This document shows, in pieces, positions 10,647 through 21,861 of a stretch of 64,000 nt of DNA. Source of the DNA: Linanthus parryae (Eukaryota > Streptophyta > Magnoliopsida > Ericales > Polemoniaceae). The notes below the pieces were generated by a model. It saw only the letters and a list, made by a program, of their open reading frames with translations, was not told where the DNA came from and ran no database searches. Position numbers and translations under genes: made by a program. The stretch's first letter is position 1, and the number at the start of each line of letters is the position of its first letter. The stretch lies in NCBI GenBank assembly GCA_023055425.1, contig JALGPY010000001.1, forward strand, positions 33,717,001 through 33,781,000. The letters are read 5' to 3'.

Positions 10647-11938
10647 TGTAAGGTCACAAGTTTCATGGACTTGAAATACTTATTTATTTCAAGGCCTTGA
10701 ACTAGTTTTCAAAGCATTGAATCAGGTTTCACATGCTCAAGGCATTGAACCAGGATTCAATGCCTTGAAATTGTATGACATGTATGCATGTTCTAAGGGG
10801 GAGTTTTTCTCAACTCTTCTGATATGATTCTATCTCTATCACCCCTATGTTTGATGTGTTATTATTTTATGATGAAAGACAAAATGTTTTGATATATCTA
10901 ACATCATATAATCCATTTGTTTGACTCAGTTTTGCAGGGAAATTTTATTTCCTAAGTTTGTAGGATTTGTTTCCTAATCTGTCTTTTGCAGGAAAGGAAA
11001 TATTAAGAGAAGATGATTCTGTGATCAATCATACATTCATGACAGCTTCTCAATTTGTTTAAAGACAAGAGCAAAACAATATCTTTGAAGATTATGATCA
11101 ACTATCTGTTGGAGAAGGCTGTTAAGAGAGTCAAAGTTTGTTGCCTACAAAATAGGAAGTTTTTGCTGAAAATCTGGGAAGATTTGCAGAGTCTCTAGCT
11201 GTATAAATAGAGATCATTTTGAAGCAACAATAGACAACACTCAACAGGAAAAAGGGAGATTCATTTATGGATTGACAAGCATCAAAGAAGTTCATCACTC
11301 TCACAATCCAACTCACAGAAGATCACTGCATTCCTCACTGCAGTTCCACACTTCAATGTTCTTCTGTCTTGTGATTTATTTGTAGATCATTCTTGTATTA
11401 CTTCTATCTTTTATTCTCAAGAATTTTTCAAAGTGAACAATAGATAATTCTTATTTAATCAGTTAGCTAGAGAAGGTACTAGATAGGTTAGAGAGAAGCA
11501 CAAGCTGTAACAGAGTAAGACAACTCTCTTTGCTTGAGATCTAGGGCTTAGCTTTTGATTAATAAGAATTGTGTTGAAAATCCTGCAGGGAGAAGCTCCT
11601 TGAGGTAGAGACGTAGGTCCAAGTGGAATGAACTCTATAAATCACTTGTCTCTTGCATTTACAGTTCATTCACATACTTAGTTTTTGCAGCATTCAGACT
11701 TGTCTGTTTTCAAGGGTTTGAAACTATTTTCAAGGCCTTGAAAAAGACTTGTCTGTTTCATTTCAAATTGTATTTCATTCCAAATGCTTGAAAATTTTTT
11801 CAAGGCCTTGAACTTTACTGCTCTTCAAAGAATTTCTTCTCCACCAAGTTTTGCAAAAAGTTGGCATACTCTATTCAACCCCCCCCCCCCCCCTCTCGAG
11901 TATTTGTGCTGCATATCTATCTGCATACTCCCCTTTCA
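10647..11938 (+). repeat. 5' LTR of SIRE element A
   Basis: TGTAAGGTCACAAG to CTTTCA, 1292 bp. It contains exact TTCAAGGCCTTGAA at 10688, 11729 and 11799, GGGGGAG near 10797, and the 3'-end hairpin ATACTCTA...TCGAGTAT (near 11867-11903) with a run of 14 C. A transcription start is not assigned. Confidence 0.9.
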
Positions 11939-11940
11939 AT

Positions 11941-11957
11941 TGGTGTAAGAGCTTGTA
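11941..11957 (+). promoter_or_regulatory. Primer binding site, initiator Met tRNA type, degenerate
   Basis: TGGTGTAAGAGCTTGTA lies two bases after the LTR. It is the plant tRNA-iMet site TGGTATCAGAGC with two substitutions; the sister element B keeps the perfect site. Confidence 0.85.
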
Positions 11958-11988
11958 TCACTGTATAAGATTTAATCATCTTGTGATC

Positions 11989-13470
11989 ATGAGTACTGCA
12001 GGTGATAGTGGTTTCTCACAGGGAAGAGCTGCTAATAGACCTCCTCTATTTTTTTGGAGACAATTTTGCTCACTGGAAAGCTCTAATGAAAATGTTCATC
12101 ATTGATCAAGATATGGAGCTATGGACCATTATTCAGAATGGACCTCACACCTTCTATACAGAGAAAGATGGGATCAGAACTCCCAAATCTGAAGACTCTC
12201 TTTCTTCATCTTAATTAGAACAATTTCCAAAGAGTTACAAAGCTATTAACATATTGTATTGTGCTTTGAGTACAGATGAATTTAATAGGACTTCAGGCTA
12301 CAAGACTGCCAAAGAAATCTGGGATAAGCTTGTGGTGATATTTGAAGGAACCAGTCAAGTCAAGCAAACCAAGATCAACATCTACCTCAGACAACATGAG
12401 CTATTCAAGATGAATGCAGATGAGTTAATCAGAGAGATATTCAAGAGGTTCACAGACATAGTCAATAACCTTGATTCACTTGGAAAACATATTTCCAATG
12501 AAGAAAAGGTGAGGAAGATTCTGAGAAGTCTACCAAAGGCAAAATGGGAACCAAAGACTACTGCAATTGAGGAAGCTCAAGATCTATCATCACTACAACT
12601 TGATTACCTACAAGGAAAGCTCCTGACTCATGAAATATCCATGAATGAAGCTGATGGAGAACTACCAGAAGGTGTCAAGAACTTAGCACTCAAGGCCAAA
12701 GAGAATGAGAAAATTCAAAGCCTTGAAATAGAAGGTGATGATGAAGATACACTTGCTTTGATTTCCAAAGCCTTAACCGAAATTCTCAAGATGAAGAAGA
12801 ACTTTGGAAAAAAAGACGTCAACAGAGAAAGACACATATCATCCATTAGCAAGGACTACAGAGGTAAGTCTTCCTCACAAAGTAAATCAGAATTCATGAA
12901 CTGCTTTGAGTGTGGTGATGCAGCACATTTGATAAGAGATTGTCCACACAAGAAAAGCAAGAATTTTCTAAAGAAAGACCATGAAAGGAAAAAGAAAGCT
13001 ATGATAGCTTCATGGAATGATTGAGATACCTCAAGTGACTCTGAATCTGAAGAAGAACATGCCAACCTATGCTTCATGGCCAAGCATGATGAAAGTTCTT
13101 AGAATAACATTGAGGTAATGGTAAATTGTTAGATTTCAAAACCAAAAGAAGCTCTTTCAGATTATCTTAGAACAATGCTTTTAAATGAAGAGGATTATCT
13201 GAAAGAGATTAGAGTTTTGAAAGAAAAAGTTCATGAGCAAGAAAAAGAGAATTTACAACTTGTTTGTCTAAATCAGAATCTTGAAATCTCTCAGAAGAAA
13301 ACTGACAGTGATTTCAAGGTCTTGAAAACCAGTTTCAAAGCCATGAAAACACAAATCAAGGAAGTAGTCACTGAGAACTCTTTACTGAGTAACGGCCTTG
13401 TTAATCTGAGACATCAAGTTGATGAATTAGAAAAACAAGAGACTACTCTTTCTAATAAGCTTCAAGAATA
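11989..13470 (+). pseudogene. SIRE element A gag
   Basis: Starts at ATG 11989 (MSTAGDSG), the same start as element B. Order: an N-terminal block with IDQDMELWTIIQNGPH; the UBN2-type capsid region with AKEIWDKL and NIYLRQHELFKMNADE; a zinc knuckle CFECGDAAHLIRDC near 12900-12945 (C-x2-C-x4-H-x4-C, complete); and a predicted coiled coil from about 13170 to 13470 rich in E, K, L. A frameshift lies near 12050 and in-frame stops occur near 12212, 13022, 13100 and 13128. The UBN2 to zinc-knuckle part is one open frame of 256 codons (12254-13024). Family palindromes lie in frame near 12715 and 13311. Confidence 0.88.
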
Positions 13471-14730
13471 GTCAAAGTCAAGCTTGCAGGCTCAGAACAC
13501 AAGGATTCTATTCTCAAAATTGAAAAAGCAATTTGAAGGTTCAATTACACTTGGTTACAAAGGCAAATGCAACATTCTTGGTATTGGTAAAGTTGGTACA
13601 GATTCTGAAAACTCTATTTCTGATGTATATTTAGTTGATGGCTTGAAATTTAACTTGCGTAGTGTATCTCAGCTTTGTGATAATGGCAATAACGTTATCT
13701 TTGATAAATAGAAGTGTGGTGCAAAATGAGAAATCAGACAATTTCATTCTCACAGCCTCTAGATCAAACAACGTTTATACTTTTCAGACAAACAAAGTTA
13801 CTGGTAAAAGCTTAAAGCGTCTCAAGGCCTTGAAAGAGGATTCAAGGGTTTGGCACAGAAAGCTTGCTCACATTAGCTTTCATTCCTTGAAAAAAATTGA
13901 TCTCCAAATATCTGGTAAGAGGATTACCATCTATCAAGTTCAAAGATGATGAAGTATGCAAAGCTTGTGCTCATGGTAAGCAGACCAGAAGCTCATTCAA
14001 GCCAAAGAAGTTTGTAAGTACTTCTAGACCTATTGAATTGCTTCACATGGATTTGTGTGGTCCTATGAGGACACCAAATCCAAAAGGTAAGAATTATATG
14101 CTAGTTATTATATATGATTACTCCAGATACACTTGGGTTACGTTTCTAAAAGTAAAATCAGAAGCCCTCTCTGAATTTTCAAAGCTTTGCAGAGAACTTC
14201 AAACCTTGAAAAACCTACCTATTGCTTCAATCAGAAGTGATCATGGTAGAGAGTTTCATCAATTAGAATTTGATTTATCCTGTGTTAAGAATGGTATCTC
14301 TCACAATTTCTCTGCTCCTAGAACTCCTCAAGAGAGTGGAGTTGTTGAAAGAAAGAACGGGACTCTTGAAGATACGTCAAGAACAATGCTTCTAGAAAAG
14401 AAGCTGCCAAAACATTATTGGGAAGAAGCTGTGAGTACATCAAATTACATTTTGAACAGGTGCTGGATCAGACCTATCTTGAAGAAGCCCCCTATGAACT
14501 CTTCAAAGGGAGGAAGTCAAAAATTTCATACTTCAGACACTTTGGTTGCACATGCTATGTCCACAACAATGGTAAGGACAACTTGGGTAAGTTTGATGAA
14601 AGAAGTGATGAAGGTATATTTCTTGGTTACTCTCTTACTAGCAAAGCTTATAGAATTTATAATAAAAGAACCAAGTTGGTTGAATAAAGTATTCGTGTTA
14701 TTTTTGATGAAAGTTGTGATGGTTCTTTGA
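13471..14730 (+). pseudogene. SIRE element A protease remnant and integrase
   Basis: After a deletion junction near 13490, sequence resumes in the C-terminal half of the protease (FEGSITLGYKGKCNILGI). The catalytic DSG segment present in element B (WFVDSGCSRHM) is absent. A GAG-pre-integrase region follows (VWHRKLAHISFHSLKK, C-x2-C in VCKACAHGKQ). The integrase core is largely intact: first D in LLHMDLCGPM, second D in IRSDHGREF, E in GVVERKNGTLE, all within 13897-14730 after a frameshift near 13900. Loss of the protease site means this copy could not mature its own polyprotein. Confidence 0.88.
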
Positions 14731-14739
14731 GTGAAAATT

Positions 14740-15790
14740 TTGCAGACTTGAATCTGAACAAGCATGAATAAGAAGAAGAAGCTGAGAACTCACTTGGGTT
14801 CAAGAAAAGTTCAGAAGGAAATAGAAGCCATTTTCAAGACCTTGAAAACATATCTCAAGGCCTTGAAAATAGAGATCAAAGCCTTGAAAAGGATGATCAG
14901 AAAGATATAAGTGATCAGGCTACAACTTCAAGACCAGAGAAGCAATATGGAGAACATGAACCATGCTCTCCAAGAAAGAGATTCAAATATCTTTCATCTT
15001 ATCCAGCTGACAACATCATATCTGATCCAACCACTGGTACAAAAAAAAGATCACAGTTAAAGAATCTTTGTGCTTTAATGCTTTTATTTATCTTATAGAA
15101 CCCAAAACTGTGAAGGATGCATTACAAGAAGCAGACTCGATTATAGCTATGCAAAGTGAACTCAATGAGTTTTAAAGAAAAAAGTTGTGGAACCTAGTTC
15201 CTCCACCAACAAACCAGTCTGTCATTGGTACCAGATGGGTATTCAGAAACAAATTGGATGAGAATGTCAAAGTGATCAGAAACAAAGCAATGTTTGTTGC
15301 TCAAGGTTGCAACCAAGAATAAGGTATTTATTATAAGAAAACTTTTTCTCCAATTGCCAGGTTAGAAGCAATTAGAATTTTACTTGCTTTTGCATCCTAC
15401 AAGAACATGAAACTATTTCAAATGGATGTGAAATGTGATTTCCTGAATGGTTACTTAAAATAAGAATTTTATGTTGCACAACCTCTTGGTTTTGAAAGTG
15501 ACAAGTTTCCAGATCATGTTTACAAACTTGCCAAAGCTCTATATGGTCTGAAACAGGCTCCAAGAGCTTGGTATGAAAGATTATCTTGAAAATGATTTCA
15601 AAAGAGGATTGGTAGACAAGAGCCTTTTCATAAAGACTCATGAGAATGATATACTTGTAGTTCAGGTTTATGTTGATGATATTCTGTTTGGATCTACTAA
15701 TGATCTTCTTTGCGAAGAATTCTCAAGTCTTATGAGTATGGAATTTGATATGAGCATGATGGGAGAGTTGAACTTCTTCCTTGGACTTTA
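14740..15790 (+). pseudogene. SIRE element A linker and reverse transcriptase
   Basis: A spacer encodes repeated short peptides from in-frame copies of the family palindrome (FQDLEN, SQGLEN, DQSLEKD, 14830-14895). The RT follows: GTRWVFRNKLDE near 15227, FQMDVKCDFLNGYL near 15420, [13 protein letters not shown] near 15540, and the catalytic YVDDILFGSTND near 15670-15705. In-frame stops are near 15099, 15172, 15320 and 15460, and one base is lost near 15575. Compared with element B, CDFLNG replaces CAFLNG. It cannot yield enzyme. Confidence 0.88.
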
Positions 15791-16613
15791 AATACATCAG
15801 TTGAAGAAGGGCATCTTTCTGCATCAAAGCAAGTACACTAGAGATTTGTTAAACAAGTATAGCATGTCTCAATCCAAAGAAATCAAGAATCCTATGAGTT
15901 CTACACTGTCCTTAGACAAGGATGAATCTCTTAAGAGTGTCAATGTAAAAGAGTATAGATGTATGATTGGATCATTGCTATACCTTACTGCTAGTAGACC
16001 AGATATCATGTCCAGTGTTTGTATGTGTGCAAGATTTCAAGCTGATCTGAAGGAATCACACTTAAGTGCTGTGAAGAGAATATTCAAATATCGCAATGGT
16101 ACCAAAGACTTAGGGATTTGGTATCCAAGACATTCTAACTTCTATTTGCATGTTTTTCAGATGCTGAATTTGCATTTACAAATTTGATAGGAAAAGCACT
16201 TCTGGAACTTGCCAATTTATTGGATCATCTCTGATCAGTTGGCTTCCAAGAAACAAAATTCAGTGGCTTTATCAACAGCTGAAGCTGAATATATATATGT
16301 CGGAGCATGTTGTTCACAAGTATTATGGATTTCTACAGTTGAGGGATCTTGGATTTGATTTCAGAAGTATTCCCATCAAATGTGACAATACCAGTGTTAT
16401 ATCTATTACAAAGAATCTAGTTCAGCATTCAAGAACCAAGCATATAAATGTTAGACATCATTTCATCAGATATCATGCTGAGAAAGGTGATATTGTTCTT
16501 GAATTTGTTTCTACTAACATGCAACTTGCAGATATCTTCACTGAACCATTGCCAGATGAAATATTTTCAGCTCTAAGACTGTAATTAGGCATGCTAAATA
16601 AAGATACATTGGT
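15791..16613 (+). pseudogene. SIRE element A RNase H region
   Basis: Starts after the stop near 15790 with LKKGIFLHQSKYTRDLLNKY, continues with EYRCMIGSLLYLTASRPDIM, then the RNase H fold. A frameshift sits near 16160-16190. The STAEAEY segment (16277-16297, catalytic E) and KCDNTSVISITKN (catalytic D) are recognisable, then RTKHINVRHHFIR and LADIFTEPLP, the usual Copia ending. The last open frame stops at 16584. GTACCAAAG, close to the LTR-distal end of RT, is shared with element B. Confidence 0.88.
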
Positions 16614-16626
16614 TTAGGGGGAGCAT
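16614..16626 (+). promoter_or_regulatory. Internal polypurine-like tract after pol
   Basis: TTAGGGGGAGCATC lies just after the RNase H stop, upstream of the accessory ORF. It resembles the true tract AAGGGGGAGAT found beside the LTR of element 1. It could act as an internal plus-strand priming site, but this is inferred from sequence alone. Confidence 0.35.
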
Positions 16627-17073
16627 CAGGTAAGGAAGGTAAGTTATTATGTGTTTTCAAAGATTTGAACTGATTTTCAAAGCCTTGAAAATCCCTTCAA
16701 AACTTTGATTTTACTTGTTTCAGTTTTACAGCGTTTCAAGACCTTGAAACTATTTTCATAGCCTTGAAAATAAGTCTGATAACTGGTTGGTGAATAATTC
16801 TTGGATCAATCAGTATTGAGTGCTATCTTTGTAGATATTTTCTCAATATTGCCCCTACCTTTTTCAAAATTATTTTTCAGCCAAATATAGTATTAAAATA
16901 TTTATTTCCAACGGCTTCAACGATTTGAAATTTTGTCTGATCATTACAGATCTTTTTGAGATCAGAGAGATTGCAGTTTCCTTTTCAAATACAAACTCTT
17001 TCTTTATTTATGTTATTCTCTTCTCCTTCACTCCGTATCAAATCTACCTCTCTCTATTCTTCTCCAAAACCCT
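16627..17073 (+). other. SIRE pol to accessory-ORF spacer, rich in the family palindrome
   Basis: No gene. Palindrome variants are at about 16655-16700 and 16733-16770 (for example TTTCAAGACCTTGAAA). A pyrimidine-rich stretch ending CAAAACCCTA precedes the accessory ATG. Confidence 0.6.
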
Positions 17074-17380
17074 AATGAGCACTAGAAGATCCTCAAACAT
17101 AATCAAGATGGCCGGAGGTTCAAAACCTAGCTCTGAGAAGAAGAGAAAGATAGCTGAAGATGTGGTTCAGACAATCAGTGGAAACTCAAGTTCCAAAACT
17201 CCCAGTGCAGAAGCTGTTGCAGAACTTCCTCCACCAACAAAGAAGACCAAGAAGGATGTGACACCTTCCTCAGACAAGAAGAAAAAGAAGAAAGAGAAGG
17301 CTGCTGCAGAAAAGAAACCAGAAACAGAGATCTCTAGCCCCAAGAATTTGGAGAAAAAGATGCTTGAGGTAGAGACGTAG
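17074..17380 (+). pseudogene. SIRE accessory ORF, N-terminal part, truncated
   Basis: Starts at ATG 17074 (MSTRRSSNIIKMAGGSKPSS). The encoded chain is very lysine-rich, with several clusters of the nuclear-localisation type (EKKRK, KKTKK, KKKKKK) and low-complexity A, E, P and S. It runs into the truncated 3' LTR at about 17365, which supplies the stop. Compared with the accessory ORF pieces at 45540-44733 and 794-1502, the central folded region and acidic tail are lost. A basic N-terminus with an acidic C-terminus is unusual for an envelope protein and would fit a nuclear or nucleic-acid-binding role, but the function is unknown. Confidence 0.7.
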
Positions 17381-17697
17381 GTTCAAGTGGACTGAACTCT
17401 ATAAATCACTTGTCTCTTGCATTTACAGTTTATTCACATACTTAGTTTTTGCAGCATTCAAACTTGTCTGTTTTCAAGGGTTTGAAACTCTTTTCAAGGC
17501 CTTGAAAAATACTTGTCTGTTTCATTTAAAATTGTATTTCACTCCAAAGGCTTGAAACTGTTTTCAAGGCCTTGAACTTTACTGCTCTAAGAATTTCTTC
17601 TTCTCCACCAAGTTTTGCAAAAATTTGGCATACTCTATTCAACCCCCCCCCCCTCTAGAGTATATGTGTTGCATATCTATCTGCATACTCCCCTTCA
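17365..17697 (+). repeat. Truncated 3' LTR of SIRE element A
   Basis: Only the last 333 bases remain, matching 11607-11938 of the 5' LTR from CTTGAGGTAGAGACGTAGGT onward. It contains TTCAAGGCCTTGAA at 17493 and 17563 and the C-rich hairpin near 17627-17663. The first three quarters of the LTR and its polypurine tract were deleted. Confidence 0.9.
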
Positions 17698-17702
17698 GAG
17701 AG

Positions 17703-19874
17703 CCTGATTGAGAGAGATTTTATCTTCTTATGTACAGTCAGGGCTGAAGAACATTAATGTCTAGGCCTGGCTGTCTAGCATAAGAAGAAAGTAAATTATG
17801 GAGGGAGGATCCTACATATTGAGTGATAATGAAGAAGAGAAGAGTATCATCTGCAAATTGCAGATGTGTAATTTCATCCATTCTAGTAAAGGGAATACCT
17901 TTAATGCAGCCCATTGAAGTTGCATGAAAAAGGAAGGCAGAGAATACTTCAACACAGAGAGAAAAAAGAAAGGGGGATAGTGGGTCACCCTGCCTAAGAC
18001 CCCTGTGAGGGAGGAAAGATTGTGACACTGTGCCATTGGTTATAACCTGATAAGATACAGTAGTCACACATTGCATAATAAGAGTAATAAATTTAGATGG
18101 AAACTGCATTTGATGAAGTAAATCTTCCAAGAAATCACATCTAACCCTATCAAAGGCTTTGGAAATATCAAGTTTGAGAGCCCCAAGTTTCTGATGAGCT
18201 TGAAATTTAAATTTGTAAATGGTAGGAACTAAGTCTTGAGCAGTTAAGATATTGTCTTAGATAAGTCTTCCTGGGACAAAACATTTTTGTTGCAAGACAC
18301 CAAGGAAGGAAGGACTAATTTAAGTCTGCTAGCAATAAATTTTGCAATAATTCTATAAATCACATTGCATAAGCTAATAGGTCTAAACTCACAGGAAGAG
18401 AGAGGGTTGTGATTCTTGGGCATTAGAACTAAAAGAGTCTTGTTAAATTCTTTAAGCAGATGACCAGAGTTTAAAAAAGACAGAATGGCAGAGGTGATCT
18501 TAATAGAAATTATAGGCCAAGCCTTTTGAAAGAAGATAGCATGAATTCCATCAGGACCTGGTGCCTTGAGAGGAGATAAAGAAAAGACAGCTTTTTTAAT
18601 TTCATCAGCAGTGTAGGGAGAATTAAGAAAAGCTTGTTGGTCAGGAGAAAGAGTTTTAGTAACATTAAACAGGAAACCAAAGGCAAGGATAATGTTGTTT
18701 TCATAGTAGAGATCAGTTAAGGAAGGAGTAGGGGAAGAATATATTAACTTCTAAGGACCAATAGTATTCTGTTGCATCCTAAGTTTGGTGTGGGCATGAA
18801 AAAATTTTGTGTTCTTATTTCCATCTCTAAGCCAGGAGCATCTAGCACGTTGTGGCCAGTAGGTTTCCTCACATCTTAAAATTGTATTGAGTTCAGCTTT
18901 CTTTTTAAAGAAGAGATGAGCAGACATGGGAAGTTGATTTTGAATTTGAAGAAGATCATTCTTAACTTGGTTAATTTGATTAGAGAGAGTAGGCATGTTA
19001 TTAGCCCAAGTTCTAATAGTGTGAAGAGTATTAAAAAGCATTTTGGCCACCTTAAAACTGGGTGAGCTAGAAATAGGTAATTGCCAAACAAAATCAATTA
19101 ACTTATACACATCATCAAACCTAAGCCACCAAGCTTGAAATTTCAAAAATTTGAAACCAAAATTTGGTCTGGAGGTAAGAAGATTAAGCAGCATTGGTGA
19201 ATGATTAGAGACAGAAATTCCTAGATTTTAGAGACAAACAAATTAGGAAAAGTATTAAAAAATCTAACATTACCCCAAGCCCTATCAAGTCTTTCAATGG
19301 TAGGTGAAGAGGTGGCTCGGTTGTTAGTCCATGTGAACCATGGTCCAACATTTTTAACTTCCATCATGTTCCAATTATTTAAGAAATTAAGAAGAGAACT
19401 TGCCCCTCTTAAACAAGAAGAACCGGGCCAGATTTGTCATGAGGGAAAAGAACTTGATTAAAATCCCCTAACAGCACAAGAGGGTCATCATTAGGAAGAA
19501 TTTCATTAAATTTATCTCACACTTCTTCTCTATACTTAATGTAGGGAGAACCATAAACTAAACCTAAGAACCATTGACACTGTCTAGTGTCAAAGATTTT
19601 AAGGATGATGAGATTAGCAGATGAAAAAAAAAAAACAGTACAATCAAAGTGGAGATTGTTCCAAGCACACCAGAGACCGCCTCTAGTGCCTTGAGAATCA
19701 ACCCCAAAAGAGGAGGAGAAACCCAACTTCCTAAATTTACTATTTAGAAAACAAACATCTTTTTTAGTTTCAGACAAGAAAATAAGAGAGGGCTTATGGT
19801 TTTTGTCCAGTGAAAACTTCAGAAACTGCAGAGTCCTGGCCAATACCTCTCCTGTTCCAACTTAAGAGTTTCAT
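17703..19874 (-). pseudogene. LINE ORF2, endonuclease and reverse transcriptase part
   Basis: Starts at minus-strand ATG 19874 with MKLLSWNRRGIG, the usual start of the plant L1 AP-endonuclease domain (N of SWN is a metal-binding residue). A frameshift follows, then SLIFLSETKK (E catalytic) and RGGLWCAWNN. The stretch 19194-18751 holds the linker with CSWLRDGNKNTKFFHAHT, a hallmark just before the RT. The RT palm at 18130-17738 has GLRQGDPLSPFLF and LQFADDTLLF, with the catalytic DD intact. Several stops and frameshifts separate the pieces. It is cut at 17702 by SIRE element A and continues at 10646. Confidence 0.88.
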
Positions 19875-19959
19875 GGCTGCTTGGATGGGAACAACCATCT
19901 TAAATCCCAGTGAGATTTTGAATAATTTTAATCGAGGAAGTGAAAAAAACAGTTTCAAA

Positions 19960-21861
19960 TTATTTAGTCCTTAATCTTTTTTTAAACTTAAAATTGAGGA
20001 ATAATGGTGAGAAGGGATTGAAAGTGAAAAGAATATTAGTACCTTTCTGCATGGCCTTATTAATCTTTGTTCTTGGTTTCTTACCCTGTACCCTACTTGT
20101 CGGATGATCTATCTGTGAAGATCCAGCATCTCTCTTCTTGATGGGTTTCTTCAAGCTTCCTCCTTGATTTTTTTTGGGAGGGACAACCTTCTTCTTCATT
20201 TTGATTGAGACACATTCACCTTACTTGAATTTGATCCCAATCTTATCCCTTGTTCTTTTTGCTTTTGGCTTTTTGGGCACCATCTTGTCAGTCTTAAGGA
20301 GCATATTATCAGTTTCTATAAGATCTTCCTTTCTTTGAATGTTTTCAATCTCATGCTCAGTTGTGACAGAAGGAGAGAATTCAGGTTCTTTCATAGCGAA
20401 ACCAGAATGCCTAATCATTTTGTAGGTGATGGGAAATGTGTGCATGGTGTTGGGATTGAATAAAAACAATTGTGAGGGTGGTGGACCAGAGGTAAGGGGT
20501 AAAATGATTGGAAAAGGTTCCTCAATCGCCACTTCTTTACCTTTTGAAGTAACAATTTGTGGTAAACGAAGCAAATCTTGGGAAAGTGAATTGTCAGAAG
20601 CCAAAGAAGCGATTCCAGAGGACGGTTGAGAAAGTTCAACCCTTTCGTGCATCTTTTGAACATTTGAAATAGTGGGAACAACAACTGTTTCTTGGGAAGG
20701 ACCGGCATTCAAAAGGTTCAAGTGATGGGAGAACATATGGGTATTAACTCCTGCATGTATCTGATCAGGCCACTGAAAGGTCTAATTTGAATTAAATGGA
20801 GTGCATGCTTGAGTGGTGGAGGAGACCCCTATAAATTTAGGACAAGACGATAGATTTTGGTTTTGGTTGAGATCTTCACAGTGAGTTTGTGAGCATGGTG
20901 TGTAGTAAGGTTCATCTAGTGAGGATGATAAACTGTCCAGAGAGAAAAACAGTCCTTGTGGAGGACCTTGGTTTGGGTCTTGACTTAGAGAGGGTTCATA
21001 GAAATCATACACAGGCTTAACGCTAGAGTCAAATTTCATGGTTATGTAAGGCCCATGTTTGGAGTGCGCCTTGAGAAGGTTTGTGAATAGGGGTTTTGTG
21101 GATTGACATGAAAAGGGAGGCTTGAAACAAAGTGAGACTGTAAGCATCTCATCTCTACTCATTCCAGAAATTCAACCAAGCTACAAGAACAGGTTTTGTT
21201 CACACCTTAAATATCCTTTCATAGCTAAAGTAAACCCATTTTAAAGTTTCATTAGCAAGCTTAACATAAGTGCCTGGTACCAGAGCATCATTGAAATTCA
21301 CTCTAACTTTGATTCTCAAGCCATGCATGTTTCTAACTCGCTTGTATGACCAATCAAAAATCAAAAGATTACCACCCAAAACCCCAACATCATTAGCGTG
21401 ATCAAAGTGAAATCCTTCTAAAGGACAGTTGGGAACTTGAAACCAGAGATCAGCAGTAGAGAAATCCACTTCCATAAGGGTCTGATTAAGTTTTGTTTCT
21501 TTAAAAACTAAGCTCAATCCTCGAAAAGTAACCACTGATTCATTCAGAAAGAATTCTTTATCTTCCTTTCTTTGAAACTGAAAGAGGTAAAGGGTGTCTT
21601 CCTTTTTTTCGAAATCTCCTTCCTTTCAATCCAGATGTTACTAAAAGTTTTTCAATATTTTGAAATTTTACTTTGAATGATTGCAGGAGAAAGTGATTTG
21701 GGGCCTATAAACTTGGCTATCAGGGTGTCCTTCATTATCTCCCTGAAAGAAAAGACTTTGACAGGATTCAGAGCAATAACTCACCCCCTTTCTTCTAGCC
21801 TCTCCTCCCTGGATTCATTGGAGGAATAACTAAGAAAATCATCTCTATAAGGATTAGACAT
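19960..21861 (-). pseudogene. LINE ORF1 (DUF4283-type RNA-binding protein)
   Basis: Starts at minus-strand ATG 21861 (MSNPYRDDFLSYSSNESREE). DUF4283-like features follow in broken frames: a segment like LIAKFIGPKSLSPAII, then VEVDFSTADLWFQVPNCPLEGF and RIKVRVNFNDALVPG (21535-21200), matching the part just before the zinc knuckle in plant L1 ORF1. A cysteine knuckle is not clear. The C-terminal half (21162-20782, 20736-20221, 20199-19960) is a proline- and lysine-rich tail of low similarity, ending in a basic stretch. The product would coat LINE RNA. Stops and frameshifts make it dead. Confidence 0.75.

Larger units (their letters stand above)
10647..17697 (+). mobile_element. SIRE Copia element A, nested in the LINE
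   Basis: 5' LTR 10647-11938, primer site 11941, gag, a protease remnant, integrase, reverse transcriptase, RNase H, the start of the accessory ORF, and a truncated 3' LTR 17365-17697. Candidate 5-bp TSD GATAG (10642-10646) and GAGAG (17698-17702), four of five bases matching. LINE ORF2 stops on one side and resumes on the other. Two internal deletions are visible: one removes the second gag zinc knuckle and the protease active site (near 13490), the other joins the accessory ORF to the middle of the 3' LTR (near 17365). Many stops make it inactive. Confidence 0.92.
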
